64,000 nucleotides of DNA from TMED27 sp041397865 (GCA_041397865.1 JAWKVT010000001.1:992001-1056000), one strand, 5' to 3'. Shown: positions 1 through 8,142, numbered from the stretch's first letter. Program-made: numbers and translations. Notes: generated from the letters alone by a model not told the origin.

Positions 1-936
1 TTCCTCGGCGCTGTTTTCTCCACCCTCGTCCTGATGAGCTATTTCGGCATAAACATCACCGCCGCCGTCAATTTCGTCATCCTCGGCCTGCTCATCACCC
101 TTCTGAGCAAGGAAAAATTCTCAACCAGAATGGCCCTGACATGGGTGCTGGTTGCCGCCGGTCTCATAGGCAACTCCGGACAGGTCATGCGCGACCTGCG
201 CATAGTCAAAACCAACCAGTACAACACAATCGCCGTAAAAGAAAACAACGGACAGCGCAACCTGCTTATCAACAACAACTTCTCCTCAATGTATACGGAC
301 AAGGGTGAAAAACATGAATATATCGAATTCATAGAGCGCATCGCCATCACCCCCATCCCCGCAGAAGACGGCCCGAAAGACGTTCTCGTTCTCGGCGCAG
401 GCGGCTTCACCCTCGGCGCGGACGACGCAAAAAACCTCTACGACTTTGTCGATATAGATGAAGACCTCAAAGACATCGCCGAACAATACATCCTCAAAAA
501 ACCCGTCGGCGAAAACAAAACCTTTCACCCCATGCCCGCCCGCGCTTTCCTCACCCAGACACAGAAAAAATACGATGTCATCGTTCTGGACATCTACTCC
601 GGCGCGCTCACCCTCCCCGAACACCTCGCAACAAAGGAGTTCTTCGAAAGTGTTAAAAACCGCCTGAAACCCGATGGAAAAATGATCGCCAACACCGTCC
701 TCGCGCCAAACTTCAACAGCGCTTTCAGCAGGCATTTCGACAACACAATCCGCAGCGTCTTCCCGCATGTGTCACGCCACGCCATCCACGAACAATACCG
801 GCTCTGGGAAGACAGCGAAAGCCTCATCGCAAACGTGATCTATATCTACAAAAACACCCCAGATGCAGATACGAAAACAATCTATACAGACATAAAAAAC
901 CAGTCTTACCGCGACCGCCCCGCCAAAAATTATTAG
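1..936 (+). CDS. Spermidine-synthase-like membrane protein, C-terminal part (5' end outside window)
   Basis: The frame is open to the left edge, so the gene starts upstream; the first in-window ATG (34) lies inside a hydrophobic stretch and is probably internal. What remains is one or two membrane helices (first ~45 residues) followed by a class I methyltransferase-type fold. This has a glycine-rich motif I (VLVLGAGGFTLG), an acidic strand (VDIDEDL) and the YDVIVLDIYSG strand typical of the spermidine synthase superfamily. Fusions of a membrane domain to a spermidine-synthase-like domain are common in bacteria. Polyamine synthesis itself is not shown, because the substrate-binding half cannot be judged. 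It ends 3 bp from the convergent TraX gene. Confidence 0.75.
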   Translation, partial: FLGAVFSTLVLMSYFGINITAAVNFVILGLLITLLSKEKFSTRMALTWVLVAAGLIGNSGQVMRDLRIVKTNQYNTIAVKENNGQRNLLINNNFSSMYTDKGEKHEYIEFIERIAITPIPAEDGPKDVLVLGAGGFTLGADDAKNLYDFVDIDEDLKDIAEQYILKKPVGENKTFHPMPARAFLTQTQKKYDVIVLDIYSGALTLPEHLATKEFFESVKNRLKPDGKMIANTVLAPNFNSAFSRHFDNTIRSVFPHVSRHAIHEQYRLWEDSESLIANVIYIYKNTPDADTKTIYTDIKNQSYRDRPAKNY

Positions 937-938
937 AG

Positions 939-1772
939 TCAAAAGAAAAGAGCCTGCACCTGCGCAAAGGCAAAAACATCAAAATCGAATAAACGAAACC
1001 GCTCGGGATGAAAGGCCAAAGCAACCCCGCGCAACACAATCAAATGCAGCGCATAAATCTCCAGCGTCCTGCGCCCCATAATCTGAAGCACCCCAACCGG
1101 CGGAAATCTTTTCACGTTGATAGCCTCGAAACAGCGCGGCTGAAAACGGTAAAGCACAAGACACACCGCAATCATGCCGCCGAGAAAAACCCCGAACTGC
1201 GCCGCAGACAGCGTCGGCAAAAGCATGCTTTGCATCAGGATATACCCCGCCATGCTCGCCGCGACAAACACCGGAACCATCCACCCCGGCGCGGAAATCA
1301 TATCCCGCCTGCGCCGCAAAACGCCCATCAACGTAAACAACAGCCCCAGCGTCCCGTATTCGACAACCAGCAACGTCGGAATAGACAGCAAAAACAGCAA
1401 AAAGAACATCCCCGCAAACGCTTCCCGGTTGCGCAGCGCATGCACAAAAAGCCAGTCAACACTCATCCGCGCCAGAATAAGCGTAAAGATAATATTGAGC
1501 GGAAAAAGATACTCCCCCGCCACAAGGCCCGACACAGCCACCACCGCGCCCACAATCCAGAAAAGCCGGGGAACCGCGCGCGTATCCGCATAACCGATCA
1601 AGAAAAACCAGATCGGCACGCACAGCCGCCCAACCACCCGCCACCATATATCCTCAGGAAAAAAGAAATACCCGATATGATCGACAACCATAAGAATAAG
1701 CGCAAGCGCTTTAAGAAGATCATAACTCGTAAGCGCCGCAGGCAACGTCTTGGTTTTAAGAAGATCTACCAC
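939..1772 (-). CDS. TraX-family integral membrane protein (copy 2)
   Basis: 277 aa, almost entirely hydrophobic, with about eight predicted membrane helices. It carries the TraX hallmark near the N-terminus: SYDLLKALALILMVVDHIGY, then WWRVVGRLCVPIWFFLIGY. TraX of F plasmids N-acetylates pilin; chromosomal relatives are acyltransferase-like proteins of unknown substrate. The start is GTG, overlapping the stop of the upstream TraX gene (GTGGTAG), so translation is probably coupled. The protein is a diverged paralogue of that neighbour. No conjugation genes are nearby, so a role in conjugation is not implied. Confidence 0.8.
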   Translation of the reverse strand: MVDLLKTKTLPAALTSYDLLKALALILMVVDHIGYFFFPEDIWWRVVGRLCVPIWFFLIGYADTRAVPRLFWIVGAVVAVSGLVAGEYLFPLNIIFTLILARMSVDWLFVHALRNREAFAGMFFLLFLLSIPTLLVVEYGTLGLLFTLMGVLRRRRDMISAPGWMVPVFVAASMAGYILMQSMLLPTLSAAQFGVFLGGMIAVCLVLYRFQPRCFEAINVKRFPPVGVLQIMGRRTLEIYALHLIVLRGVALAFHPERFRLFDFDVFAFAQVQALFF

Positions 1773-2548
1773 ACCCAGCCCCAGTTCATAAATTCATACC
1801 CCTCCACCCCGGCCAAAACCGCAATGGTCTTAAACAACACCAGATGCCCGACATAAATCTCCAGCGTCCTGCGCCCGCAAAACTGCACAAACCACCGCCC
1901 CGCCGCGCTCATATCCTTCGTCATCTCCGGATAGGTCTTCGGCTCGAATTTATAAAGAGCCGCGCTCACCAAAGCCATCCCCGCCGCCAGCACAACAAAT
2001 TTCATCCCAAACAGCCCATAACTGAAACTCTGCAAAAACACATAGCCCAAACACGCAAACACCGCATATTGAAAAACCCGGCCCTCATCCTCGCGCCGCC
2101 GCGCAAGATAACCAAACCCGGCAAAAATAAACGCCTGCAAACCAAACTCCATCACAATATAGCTCGGCAAGGCCAGAATAAGCAGCGCCGCCGACCCCGC
2201 CCACAAATGCACCGGGCTTTTCGATAAAATTTTCATCAGCCGGTCAAGCCCCAACCGCACCACGATAATCGTCACCAGAATGCTCAGCGGAATAATCCCC
2301 ATTCCGGCGAAAATATTGCTGACAAACACAATCCCCGCACCAATCATCAGACGCGGCGATATATCCCGGCTGCGCGCATACCCCACCAGAAACAACCAAA
2401 CCGGAAACGAAAGCCGCCCGATCACCCGCCACCACAGCTCATCAGGGAAAAAATAAACCCCAAAATGGTCTATAACCATCGTCAAAACCGCAAAAAGCTT
2501 GAGCAAATCATAGGATGTAATGTCTCGGGGCAGCGTTTTATCACTCAT
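1766..2548 (-). CDS. TraX-family integral membrane protein (copy 1)
   Basis: 260 aa and polytopic. It has the same signature as its downstream paralogue: SYDLLKLFAVLTMVIDHFGV, then WWRVIGRLSFPVWLFLVGYA, and a conserved GRRTLEIYVGHLVLF near the C-terminus. It is the first gene of a two-gene unit; the second TraX gene starts inside its stop codon. The conserved Asp-His pair in the first helix is shared with acyltransferase-3-type proteins, which supports a membrane acyl-transfer role by family only. The substrate is unknown. Confidence 0.82.
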   Translation of the reverse strand: MSDKTLPRDITSYDLLKLFAVLTMVIDHFGVYFFPDELWWRVIGRLSFPVWLFLVGYARSRDISPRLMIGAGIVFVSNIFAGMGIIPLSILVTIIVVRLGLDRLMKILSKSPVHLWAGSAALLILALPSYIVMEFGLQAFIFAGFGYLARRREDEGRVFQYAVFACLGYVFLQSFSYGLFGMKFVVLAAGMALVSAALYKFEPKTYPEMTKDMSAAGRWFVQFCGRRTLEIYVGHLVLFKTIAVLAGVEGYEFMNWGWVW

Positions 2549-2636
2549 AAAAATATGCTCTCACAAAACCAAAACGAAAGAAAGTAACCTTAACGCCTTG
2601 TACAAAGACATAAAAATATGATAAGGCGGATTTTAC

Positions 2637-2666
2637 TTGACATTTTTTACACAAATATCATATTTT
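2637..2666 (+). promoter_or_regulatory. Candidate sigma-70 promoter for the 58-aa gene
   Basis: A perfect -35 TTGACA (2637-2642) is followed after 18 bp by TATTTT (2661-2666), about 30 bp before the start at 2695. The intervening DNA is very AT-rich. The same TTGACA plus AT-rich spacer style recurs before the genes at 21050 and 36284. Confidence 0.45.
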
Positions 2667-2694
2667 ACGTAAAATTATTTTGGAGAATTGAAAA

Positions 2695-2871
2695 ATGAAG
2701 CTTTCAACCTTTAAAGACTGGCTAAAATTCACTTTCACAAACGCAGACCCTCTGGAAGATCACTACAAAAACGATTTTCTTCCCCTGCAAAAAAAACCGC
2801 AAAGCGTGGATAATACAGACCATACGAATACAACCACAGCAGAACAGAACTCAATGACACAAAGCTTATAA
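2695..2871 (+). CDS. Small hypothetical protein, 58 aa
   Basis: ATG with a GGAG ribosome site 9 bp upstream and a good promoter in front. It begins MKLSTFKDWLKFTFTNADPL and becomes polar and Asn/Thr/Gln-rich toward the C-terminus. There is no membrane segment and no recognised domain. Its last two codons and stop overlap the 3' end of priA on the other strand by 6 bp. The promoter, ribosome site and clean frame make it a likely real gene; nothing indicates a function. Confidence 0.5.
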   Translation: MKLSTFKDWLKFTFTNADPLEDHYKNDFLPLQKKPQSVDNTDHTNTTTAEQNSMTQSL

Positions 2872-5070
2872 AAAACTCTGCGGATCAATATCAATATAAA
2901 CGCGCACAGTTGATGGTGCTTTGACCGCCCCCACCCACGCGGCAATTGTTTTTTGAATATTCAGGTTCTTATCCGCCTGCACCAGCAGACGATAACGAAA
3001 TTTCCCGCGCAGCCGCGCAAACGGCGCGGGCGCCGGACCAAGCGTTAAAATCCCGCCGCCCTGCGGCGCGCACCGGCCCAGCGCTTTAGCCACCTCCACC
3101 ACCTGCCCCTCATCACGCCCCGAAACGATAATGCCGACAAGGCGGCTGTATGGCGGCATATGCGCCGCCTCACGCTCAGCGGCCTCAGTTTCCAAAAAAG
3201 GATCGCGCGCCCCTTTCGCCAACGCCTTCATAATCCGGTGCTCCGGCATATAAGTTTGCAACAACACCCGGCCCGTTTTCTCTGCACGCCCGGCCCGCCC
3301 GGCCACCTGATGCAAAAGCTGATAACACCGCTCTGCCGCACGCAGCTCCCCGCCCTGCAATCCCAGATCCGCATCCACAACGCCCACCAGCGTCAAATTC
3401 GGAAAGTGATGCCCCTTCGCAATAATCTGCGTCCCGATAATAATATCAACCCGGCCCTCCCGAATATCCTGAAGCATCTTGCGCAGCACTTCATTATTCT
3501 CCGCCGTATCGCTCGCCATCATCATAATATTCGCATCGGGAAACAACGCCTTGGCTTCTTCAAAAATCCGCTCCACACCCGGCCCGCAAGCTGCAAAACT
3601 ATCCTCATCCGAACACTCCGGACAATGCTTCGGCACCCGCGCCGCAAACCCGCAATGATGACATTGCAACTGCCCCGAACGTTTATGTTCCACCAACCAC
3701 GCAGTGCAGCGCGGGCAATCCATCCTGTGCCCGCAAGACCGACACAGCGTCAGCGGCGCATATCCCCGGCGGTTAAGAAACAGCAAAACCTGTTCACCAC
3801 GCTGGGCCGTTTCAACAATCGCGTTCTTAAGAGACGGCGAAATGAAATGCCCCGCCTCCGGCTTGTCCACGCGCATATCAATCGCCTCAATCTCCGGCAT
3901 CCGCGCCCCGCCGAAACGATCCGGCAAATGCAAATGCTCATAGCGCCCGGCCCAAACATTATGCATCGTCTCCAGCGATGGCGTGGCCGACACCAAAACA
4001 ATCGGAAAACCGCCCAGATGCGCGCGCGCCACCGCCATATCCCGCGCATGATAAATCACCCCGTCCTCTTGTTTATAAGCCGCCTCATGCTCCTCATCTA
4101 CAATAATCAACCCCAAATCCTGATACGGCAGAAACAGCGCCGATCGCGCCCCGACAACAACCTTCGTATGCCCCTGCGCCACCCCGCGCCACGTGGTTTT
4201 GCGCTGCCCCGCCGCCAGATGCGAATGCCACAAAGCAGGCGCACAGCCAAACCGCGCCTGAAACCGCTCCAGAAATGCATTCGAAAGCGCAATCTCAGGC
4301 AATAAAATAAGCACCTGCCGGCCCTGCTTCAAAGCCTCCGCCACCGCCTCAAAATACACCTCCGTCTTCCCCGCCCCCGTCACACCATCCAAAAGCGCAG
4401 CAGAATATTTATGGTCGCGCACAGCTTGACGCAAAATATCCGCCACCCCATCCTGATCTTCCGAAAGCGCCGCCCCTCCGCGATGCGGGTCAGGCTTGCG
4501 GCACGGCGCGGGGTTAAAAATCTCGACCTCCTCCAAAACACCTTTCCCGGCTAAAGCCTTCACAACGCCTGCACTCACCCCGGCTTCCCGCGCAATCTCC
4601 GCCGCAATGCGCGGCATACCGTCACTCAAAACATCCAAAACCTTTTGCTGCTTTTCCGTAGGAGAAAACGCGACAGACTTTAAAAACCGATACCCCTTCG
4701 CAGAGCTAGGCGGCTCCAGCGCACCAAAAACCGGCAAAGCCATCTTCAACACAAATCCGCGCGGGCTCATCGTATAATCCGCCACCCAGTCGATAAACTT
4801 CCGCATCACTTCGGGCATCGGTTCCAGATTATATTTAAGAACAACCGACTTAAGCTTCGCAGGTTTCACGCCCCCCGCCGGATCACCCCAAACCACACCC
4901 GGAACCTCCCGCCCGCCCAGCGGTACGCTCACATAATCCCCAGGCACCAACTCAACCCGATCCGGCACGCCATAATCATAGGCCTTGTCCACAGGGTAAG
5001 GCACAAGAATAGACTTGCGGTTTTGCGGAACATCCTCCGCTTCTTCTTCAAAAAGTTGCGCTTGTGACAT
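2866..5070 (-). CDS. priA: Primosomal protein N' (replication restart helicase PriA)
   Basis: 734 aa with the ATG at 5070. An upstream in-frame start (5115) would add 15 residues unlike the family, so I chose MSQAQLFEEE. PriA reloads DnaB at stalled forks. Visible features are the N-terminal DNA-binding region, Walker A (GVTGAGKTEVYFEA, ~240-253), the DEEH box, and paired zinc-binding cysteines (CRSCGHRMDCPRC, then CHHCGFAARVPKHCPEC, ~430-480). The helicase C-terminal motif QVAGRAGRAEKTG follows. Length and motif order are normal. It is divergent from the transaldolase gene, with inverted repeat A between them. Confidence 0.96.
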   Translation of the reverse strand: MSQAQLFEEEAEDVPQNRKSILVPYPVDKAYDYGVPDRVELVPGDYVSVPLGGREVPGVVWGDPAGGVKPAKLKSVVLKYNLEPMPEVMRKFIDWVADYTMSPRGFVLKMALPVFGALEPPSSAKGYRFLKSVAFSPTEKQQKVLDVLSDGMPRIAAEIAREAGVSAGVVKALAGKGVLEEVEIFNPAPCRKPDPHRGGAALSEDQDGVADILRQAVRDHKYSAALLDGVTGAGKTEVYFEAVAEALKQGRQVLILLPEIALSNAFLERFQARFGCAPALWHSHLAAGQRKTTWRGVAQGHTKVVVGARSALFLPYQDLGLIIVDEEHEAAYKQEDGVIYHARDMAVARAHLGGFPIVLVSATPSLETMHNVWAGRYEHLHLPDRFGGARMPEIEAIDMRVDKPEAGHFISPSLKNAIVETAQRGEQVLLFLNRRGYAPLTLCRSCGHRMDCPRCTAWLVEHKRSGQLQCHHCGFAARVPKHCPECSDEDSFAACGPGVERIFEEAKALFPDANIMMMASDTAENNEVLRKMLQDIREGRVDIIIGTQIIAKGHHFPNLTLVGVVDADLGLQGGELRAAERCYQLLHQVAGRAGRAEKTGRVLLQTYMPEHRIMKALAKGARDPFLETEAAEREAAHMPPYSRLVGIIVSGRDEGQVVEVAKALGRCAPQGGGILTLGPAPAPFARLRGKFRYRLLVQADKNLNIQKTIAAWVGAVKAPSTVRVYIDIDPQSFL

Positions 5071-5080
5071 ATTTCTATTT

Positions 5081-5170
5081 AACCACAAAGCACACGCAGT
5101 ACACAGAAAAAGCACAGAGTTTTTTACAATTTCTCTGTGAAACCTCTGTGATCTCTGTAGCCTCTGTGGT
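5081..5170. repeat. Inverted repeat A, AACCAC...GTGGT hairpin with 'cctctgtga' words
   Basis: Starts AACCACAAAG and ends CCTCTGTGGT. The right arm is a run of near-identical ~9-bp words (CCTCTGTGA, TCTCTGTAG, CCTCTGTGG); the left arm is their imperfect complement (ACACAG, GCACAGAG). The loop (about 5120-5132) is T-rich. It fills the divergent region between priA and the transaldolase gene. It has the same design as elements B, C and D, with a different word. Confidence 0.7.
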
Positions 5171-5203
5171 AAAAATTAAAAAATTTTAAAAGGAAACAAA
5201 CAC

Positions 5204-5860
5204 ATGAAATTCTTCGTCGACACCGGTGACATTGATGAAATCAAATCTTTAGCCGCCACAGGCATGGTCGACGGCGTTACAACCAACCCCTCGCTTATCG
5301 CCAAATCCGGACAGGATTTCAAAGAAGTCATTCAGCAAATTTGCAAAATCGTAGAAGGCCCCGTCTCCGCGGAAGTCGCCGCCACAGATTACGAAACAAT
5401 GCGCAAAGAAGCCGAAGTCATCCGCAAATGGGGCGACAATATCGCGATCAAGGTCCCCCTCACCGAAGACGGCCTGCGCGTATGTAAGGAACTCTCCGAC
5501 GACGGCACCATGGTCAATGTCACGCTATGTTTTTCCCCGGCTCAGGCCATCCTCGCCGCCAAAGCGGGCGCAACCTTCATCTCCCCCTTTGTTGGCCGCC
5601 TCGATGATATCTCTCAGGACGGCCTGCAACTCATTTCCGACATCGTGCGCATCTACGACAACTACCCGGATTTCGATACGCAGGTCCTCGTCGCCTCAAT
5701 CCGCAATCCGCTGCACATTGTCGACAGCGCAAAAATGGGCGCGCACGTCATGACCGCCCCGCCAAGCGTCATCCGCCAGCTTTATAAACACCCGCTGACA
5801 ACATCCGGCCTCGCCGCCTTCGTCGAAGACTGGAAAAAGACAGGGCAAAGCATTTTGTAA
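5204..5860 (+). CDS. Transaldolase, TalC/fructose-6-phosphate aldolase type
   Basis: 218 aa, the short-form length. The N-terminus MKFFVDTGDIDEIKSLAATG and GVTTNPSLIAKSG are diagnostic of the TalC/FSA group. Lys83 in NIAIKVPLTEDG is the Schiff-base lysine. Short-form enzymes act either as pentose-phosphate transaldolase or as fructose-6-phosphate aldolase; the sequence alone does not settle which, though alphaproteobacterial members are usually annotated tal. An AAAGGAA ribosome site precedes the ATG. Inverted repeats flank the gene on both sides. Confidence 0.92.
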   Translation: MKFFVDTGDIDEIKSLAATGMVDGVTTNPSLIAKSGQDFKEVIQQICKIVEGPVSAEVAATDYETMRKEAEVIRKWGDNIAIKVPLTEDGLRVCKELSDDGTMVNVTLCFSPAQAILAAKAGATFISPFVGRLDDISQDGLQLISDIVRIYDNYPDFDTQVLVASIRNPLHIVDSAKMGAHVMTAPPSVIRQLYKHPLTTSGLAAFVEDWKKTGQSIL

Positions 5861-5870
5861 TGACCCAGGG

Positions 5871-5938
5871 CCACAATTTACGACACCAAGAGTTTATTTT
5901 TTAAACACTTCTTCTTGGTGCCTTGGTGTCTTGGTGGT
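5871..5938. repeat. Inverted repeat B, 'cttggtgt' words
   Basis: The right arm CTTCTTGGTGCCTTGGTGTC plus TTGGTGGT is a series of 8-9 bp words. The left arm keeps CCACAA and ACACCAAGAG but is otherwise eroded, and the loop is T-rich. It ends 10 bp before the DUF484 start codon, so the gene's leader would begin in this hairpin. The right-arm words are almost identical to the inner part of element D, 35 kb away. Confidence 0.65.
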
Positions 5939-5949
5939 AGAATTAACAA

Positions 5950-6648
5950 ATGTCTAGCACTCTCACCGAACCTACCAAAATGACGATAACCAAAAACGAT
6001 GTTCTCGAATTCCTGAAAAACAATCGTGACGACCCCGATTTATTCGAAGCCCTCATCCCGCCGAAAAAACGCGGTGTCCGCGGCCAGCCCGCCGACTTTC
6101 AGGCCTACATGATCGAACGCCTGAAATCCGACAAAAACGAAGCCCTGCAAACCACGCGCGAGATTGTCGAAAACTCCCGCGCCAATATGAACAACCAGCA
6201 GCGCATCCACGAAGCCGTCCTGCGTATGTTAGAAGCCACAAACTTCGCAGACTTCATTCACGCCATCACCATGGATCTGGCAACCCTGCTCGATGTCGAT
6301 ATTGCCGTTCTGGTCGTCGAGGCCGATGGAGAATCCATCCCGCAAATTCAAACAACCGGCATTCGCGCCGTCCCCGAAGGCACCGTTAGCAATTGGATGA
6401 AGGAAAAAACGGTTCTGCTCGAAAGTAACATCAGCGGCATCGAAGCCATCTATGGCGGCGGCGCAACCCTTGTCAAATCACAAATCTTGCTGCGCGTCGA
6501 TATATCCATGGACACCCCGCCCGCCATCCTCGCTTTCGGCTCCCGCGAAGCCGATATGTTCGCCGAAGGCCAGGCCACCGACCAGATCCTCTTCCTCGCC
6601 CGCGTCATTGAGCGATGCTTCAGAAGCTGGTTAAACCTTCCAACGTAG
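5950..6648 (+). CDS. DUF484 family protein (GAF-like), XerC neighbour
   Basis: 232 aa. The N-terminal part (VLEFLKNNRDDPDLFEALIP) and the helical segment ANMNNQQRIHEAVLRMLEA match the DUF484 pattern. The second half, residues ~95-225, is a GAF-like sensor fold (MDLATLLDVDIAVLVVE ... ILAFGSREADMF). The DUF484-xerC pair is widely conserved in proteobacteria, which suggests a role linked to chromosome dimer resolution or division; the biochemical function is unknown. Only repeat C separates it from xerC. Confidence 0.85.
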   Translation: MSSTLTEPTKMTITKNDVLEFLKNNRDDPDLFEALIPPKKRGVRGQPADFQAYMIERLKSDKNEALQTTREIVENSRANMNNQQRIHEAVLRMLEATNFADFIHAITMDLATLLDVDIAVLVVEADGESIPQIQTTGIRAVPEGTVSNWMKEKTVLLESNISGIEAIYGGGATLVKSQILLRVDISMDTPPAILAFGSREADMFAEGQATDQILFLARVIERCFRSWLNLPT

Positions 6649-6668
6649 ACGACATCGCAAACATTTTC

Positions 6669-6759
6669 GAACCACAACGCACACGGCGAACACAACGAAA
6701 TCGTACAAACCTTAACTTTTTTGATAGACTCGTAGTGTCCGTCGTGACCGTAGTGGTTC
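6669..6759. repeat. Inverted repeat C, 'ccgtagtg' words
   Basis: Left arm 6669-6698 (GAACCACAACG...AACACAACGA) and right arm 6730-6759 (TCGTAGTGTCC...TAGTGGTTC) are complementary at 24 of 30 positions by hand count. Both arms show a 9-bp period. The loop contains AACTTTTTTGATAG. It ends 17 bp before the xerC start. The same AACCAC/GTGGTT ends as elements A and D, but a third word. Confidence 0.75.
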
Positions 6760-6776
6760 AATTTTTTTAAATCGTC

Positions 6777-7715
6777 ATGATAAAATCCCAAACCCTTGCC
6801 CTCTGCGCCCCAGACCTCGCCAAACACATCAACAATTGGCAAGATTACCTGCGCCACGAAAAACAGCTCAGCCGCCACACACTGCGCGCCTACAGCGCCG
6901 ATATATCGCATTTCATCACCTTCCTGTCGGATCACCTCGGCCAACACCCAAGCCTGAACGACCTCTCCGAAGTCAGCATCCGCGACTTCCGAAGCTGGAT
7001 GTCGCGCAAAGCCATGGACGGCACAAGCAACGCCTCGCGCGCCCGCTCCCTGTCCGGCGTCAAAAACTTCCTCACATGGCTGGATAAACAAGGCATCATG
7101 CACAACGCCGCCATTTCAACGGTGCGCAGCCCCAAACTGCCGCATAAACTCCCCAAGCCCGTCCACGAAAAACAGGCCAAAAATATTTTAGAAAACGCCA
7201 ACCTGCTCACGAAAGAAGACTGGGTCGGCCAGCGCGACCGCGCCCTTTTTACCCTGCTTTACGGCTGCGGCCTGCGGATCGACGAAGCGCTCAGCCTCAA
7301 CATCGCCGACTTCCCCCGCGATGGCTTCTTGCGCGTCACCGGCAAAGGCAACAAACAACGCCAAGTCCCCGTCATTGATATTGTCATACAAACCTTAAAC
7401 GCCTATCTGGAACTATGCCCTTTCCCCCGCGATGCAAGCCGCCCGCTTTTCATCGGCACACGCGGAGGTCGCCTTAATCAAGGCGTTGCCCAAAAAGCCA
7501 TGCGGGTTTTACGAACAACCCTCGGCCTGCCGGAAAACGTCACCCCCCATGCCCTGCGCCACTCTTTCGCCACCCACCTCCTGCAAAACGGCGCAAATCT
7601 ACGCGAAATTCAGGAACTCCTCGGCCATGCCAGCCTCTCCACCACCCAGCGCTACACCGAAGTCAACGCCGAGGAACTCATGCGCATCTACAAATCCGCC
7701 CACCCCCGCGCTTAA
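6777..7715 (+). CDS. xerC: Tyrosine recombinase XerC
   Basis: 312 aa. It resolves chromosome dimers with XerD at dif. The N-terminal SAM-like core-binding domain (~15-105: WQDYLRHEKQLSRHTLRAYS) is followed by the catalytic domain with the full set of residues. These are Arg in YGCGLRIDEALSL, Lys in GKGNKQRQVPV, His-x-x-Arg in TPHALRHSFATHLL, His in ELLGHASLSTTQ and the nucleophile Tyr in QRYTEV. The DUF484 context favours XerC over XerD. Confidence 0.93.
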   Translation: MIKSQTLALCAPDLAKHINNWQDYLRHEKQLSRHTLRAYSADISHFITFLSDHLGQHPSLNDLSEVSIRDFRSWMSRKAMDGTSNASRARSLSGVKNFLTWLDKQGIMHNAAISTVRSPKLPHKLPKPVHEKQAKNILENANLLTKEDWVGQRDRALFTLLYGCGLRIDEALSLNIADFPRDGFLRVTGKGNKQRQVPVIDIVIQTLNAYLELCPFPRDASRPLFIGTRGGRLNQGVAQKAMRVLRTTLGLPENVTPHALRHSFATHLLQNGANLREIQELLGHASLSTTQRYTEVNAEELMRIYKSAHPRA

Positions 7716-7746
7716 AAACACCCCAAAAATATTAGGAATTTTTTCC

Positions 7747-7775
7747 TTGACAAAGATAATGTTCCGCGTTACATT
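7747..7775 (+). promoter_or_regulatory. Candidate promoter (TTGACA-17-TACATT)
   Basis: TTGACA at 7747-7752 and TACATT at 7770-7775 with an exact 17-bp spacer. No open reading frame follows. A perfect 18-bp palindrome (7781-7798) lies at the expected start of transcription. Confidence 0.5.
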
Positions 7776-7780
7776 CAAAC

Positions 7781-7798
7781 CAGACTATGCATAGTCTG
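7781..7798. repeat. Perfect 18-bp palindrome at the predicted transcription start
   Basis: CAGACTATGCATAGTCTG is identical to its own reverse complement. It sits immediately after the -10 box of the 7747 promoter, so it could be an operator or the first hairpin of a transcript. The half-site CAGAC recurs at 7806. Confidence 0.6.
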
Positions 7799-7925
7799 TA
7801 AAAAACAGACGGTAAATGGCGCAAGGTTGAGAGCAAAAACGAAAAACGCCATTTGCGAAAAAACACAGCTCAGCTAAAAACGCGGCAACACCGTCGCTGT
7901 TTCATATGGGGCCCCTTATGTTTTT
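7782..7925 (+). ncRNA. Candidate small RNA between xerC and lpd
   Basis: The 427-bp gap 7716-8142 holds no credible protein gene. It has a promoter (7747-7775), then a non-coding stretch with an 8-bp helix AAATGGCG/CGCCATTT (about 7814-7821 with 7845-7852). A GC-rich near-perfect hairpin (7903-7920) directly followed by TTTTT resembles an intrinsic terminator. The predicted transcript is about 145 nt. I do not recognise a known RNA family. Confidence 0.35.
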
Positions 7926-7938
7926 AACGGAAACACAC

Positions 7939-7983
7939 AGAAAGAAAGAAAGAAAGGAAGGAAGAAAGGAAGAAAGGAAAAGA
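7939..7983. repeat. Pure purine tract, GAAA/GGAA microsatellite-like
   Basis: Forty-five consecutive purines made of AAAG and GAAGGA units lie between the candidate terminator and the long hairpin R1. Such tracts are prone to slippage and can form triplex DNA; no function is shown here. Confidence 0.6.
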
Positions 7984-7991
7984 TCGCAGAC

Positions 7992-8139
7992 TATAGTCGT
8001 TTCAATTAAGAATGTGACAGACGTCGAAAATGCATTCTTTTGAGAACCGGCGCGCAGCGTACATTAAGTACGTGAGCACCGGAAGCGCAACAAAGAATGC
8101 ATTTGCAGACCTGTCACATTCTTAAGTGGAATGACTATA
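7992..8139. repeat. Long hairpin repeat R1
   Basis: The outer arms 7992-8020 and 8111-8139 are near-perfect complements (29 bp). The inner arms GAAAATGCATTCTTT / AAAGAATGCATTTGC continue the stem. The core holds a direct repeat (GAGAACCGGCGCGCA and GAGCACCGGAAGCGCA) around CGTAC-ATTAA-GTACG. It ends 3 bp from the lpd stop codon. Related elements: R2, R3, R4. Confidence 0.75.
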
Positions 8140-8142
8140 AAA

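Noticed and set aside
939..2548. A conjugation (tra) locus, because of the TraX genes
   Set aside because: No relaxase, coupling protein or pilus gene nearby; chromosomal TraX homologues are common without conjugation.
5081..7983. Short tandem words and the GAAA tract as a CRISPR array
   Set aside because: Units are 4-9 bp, imperfect and without spacers, and no cas genes are present.
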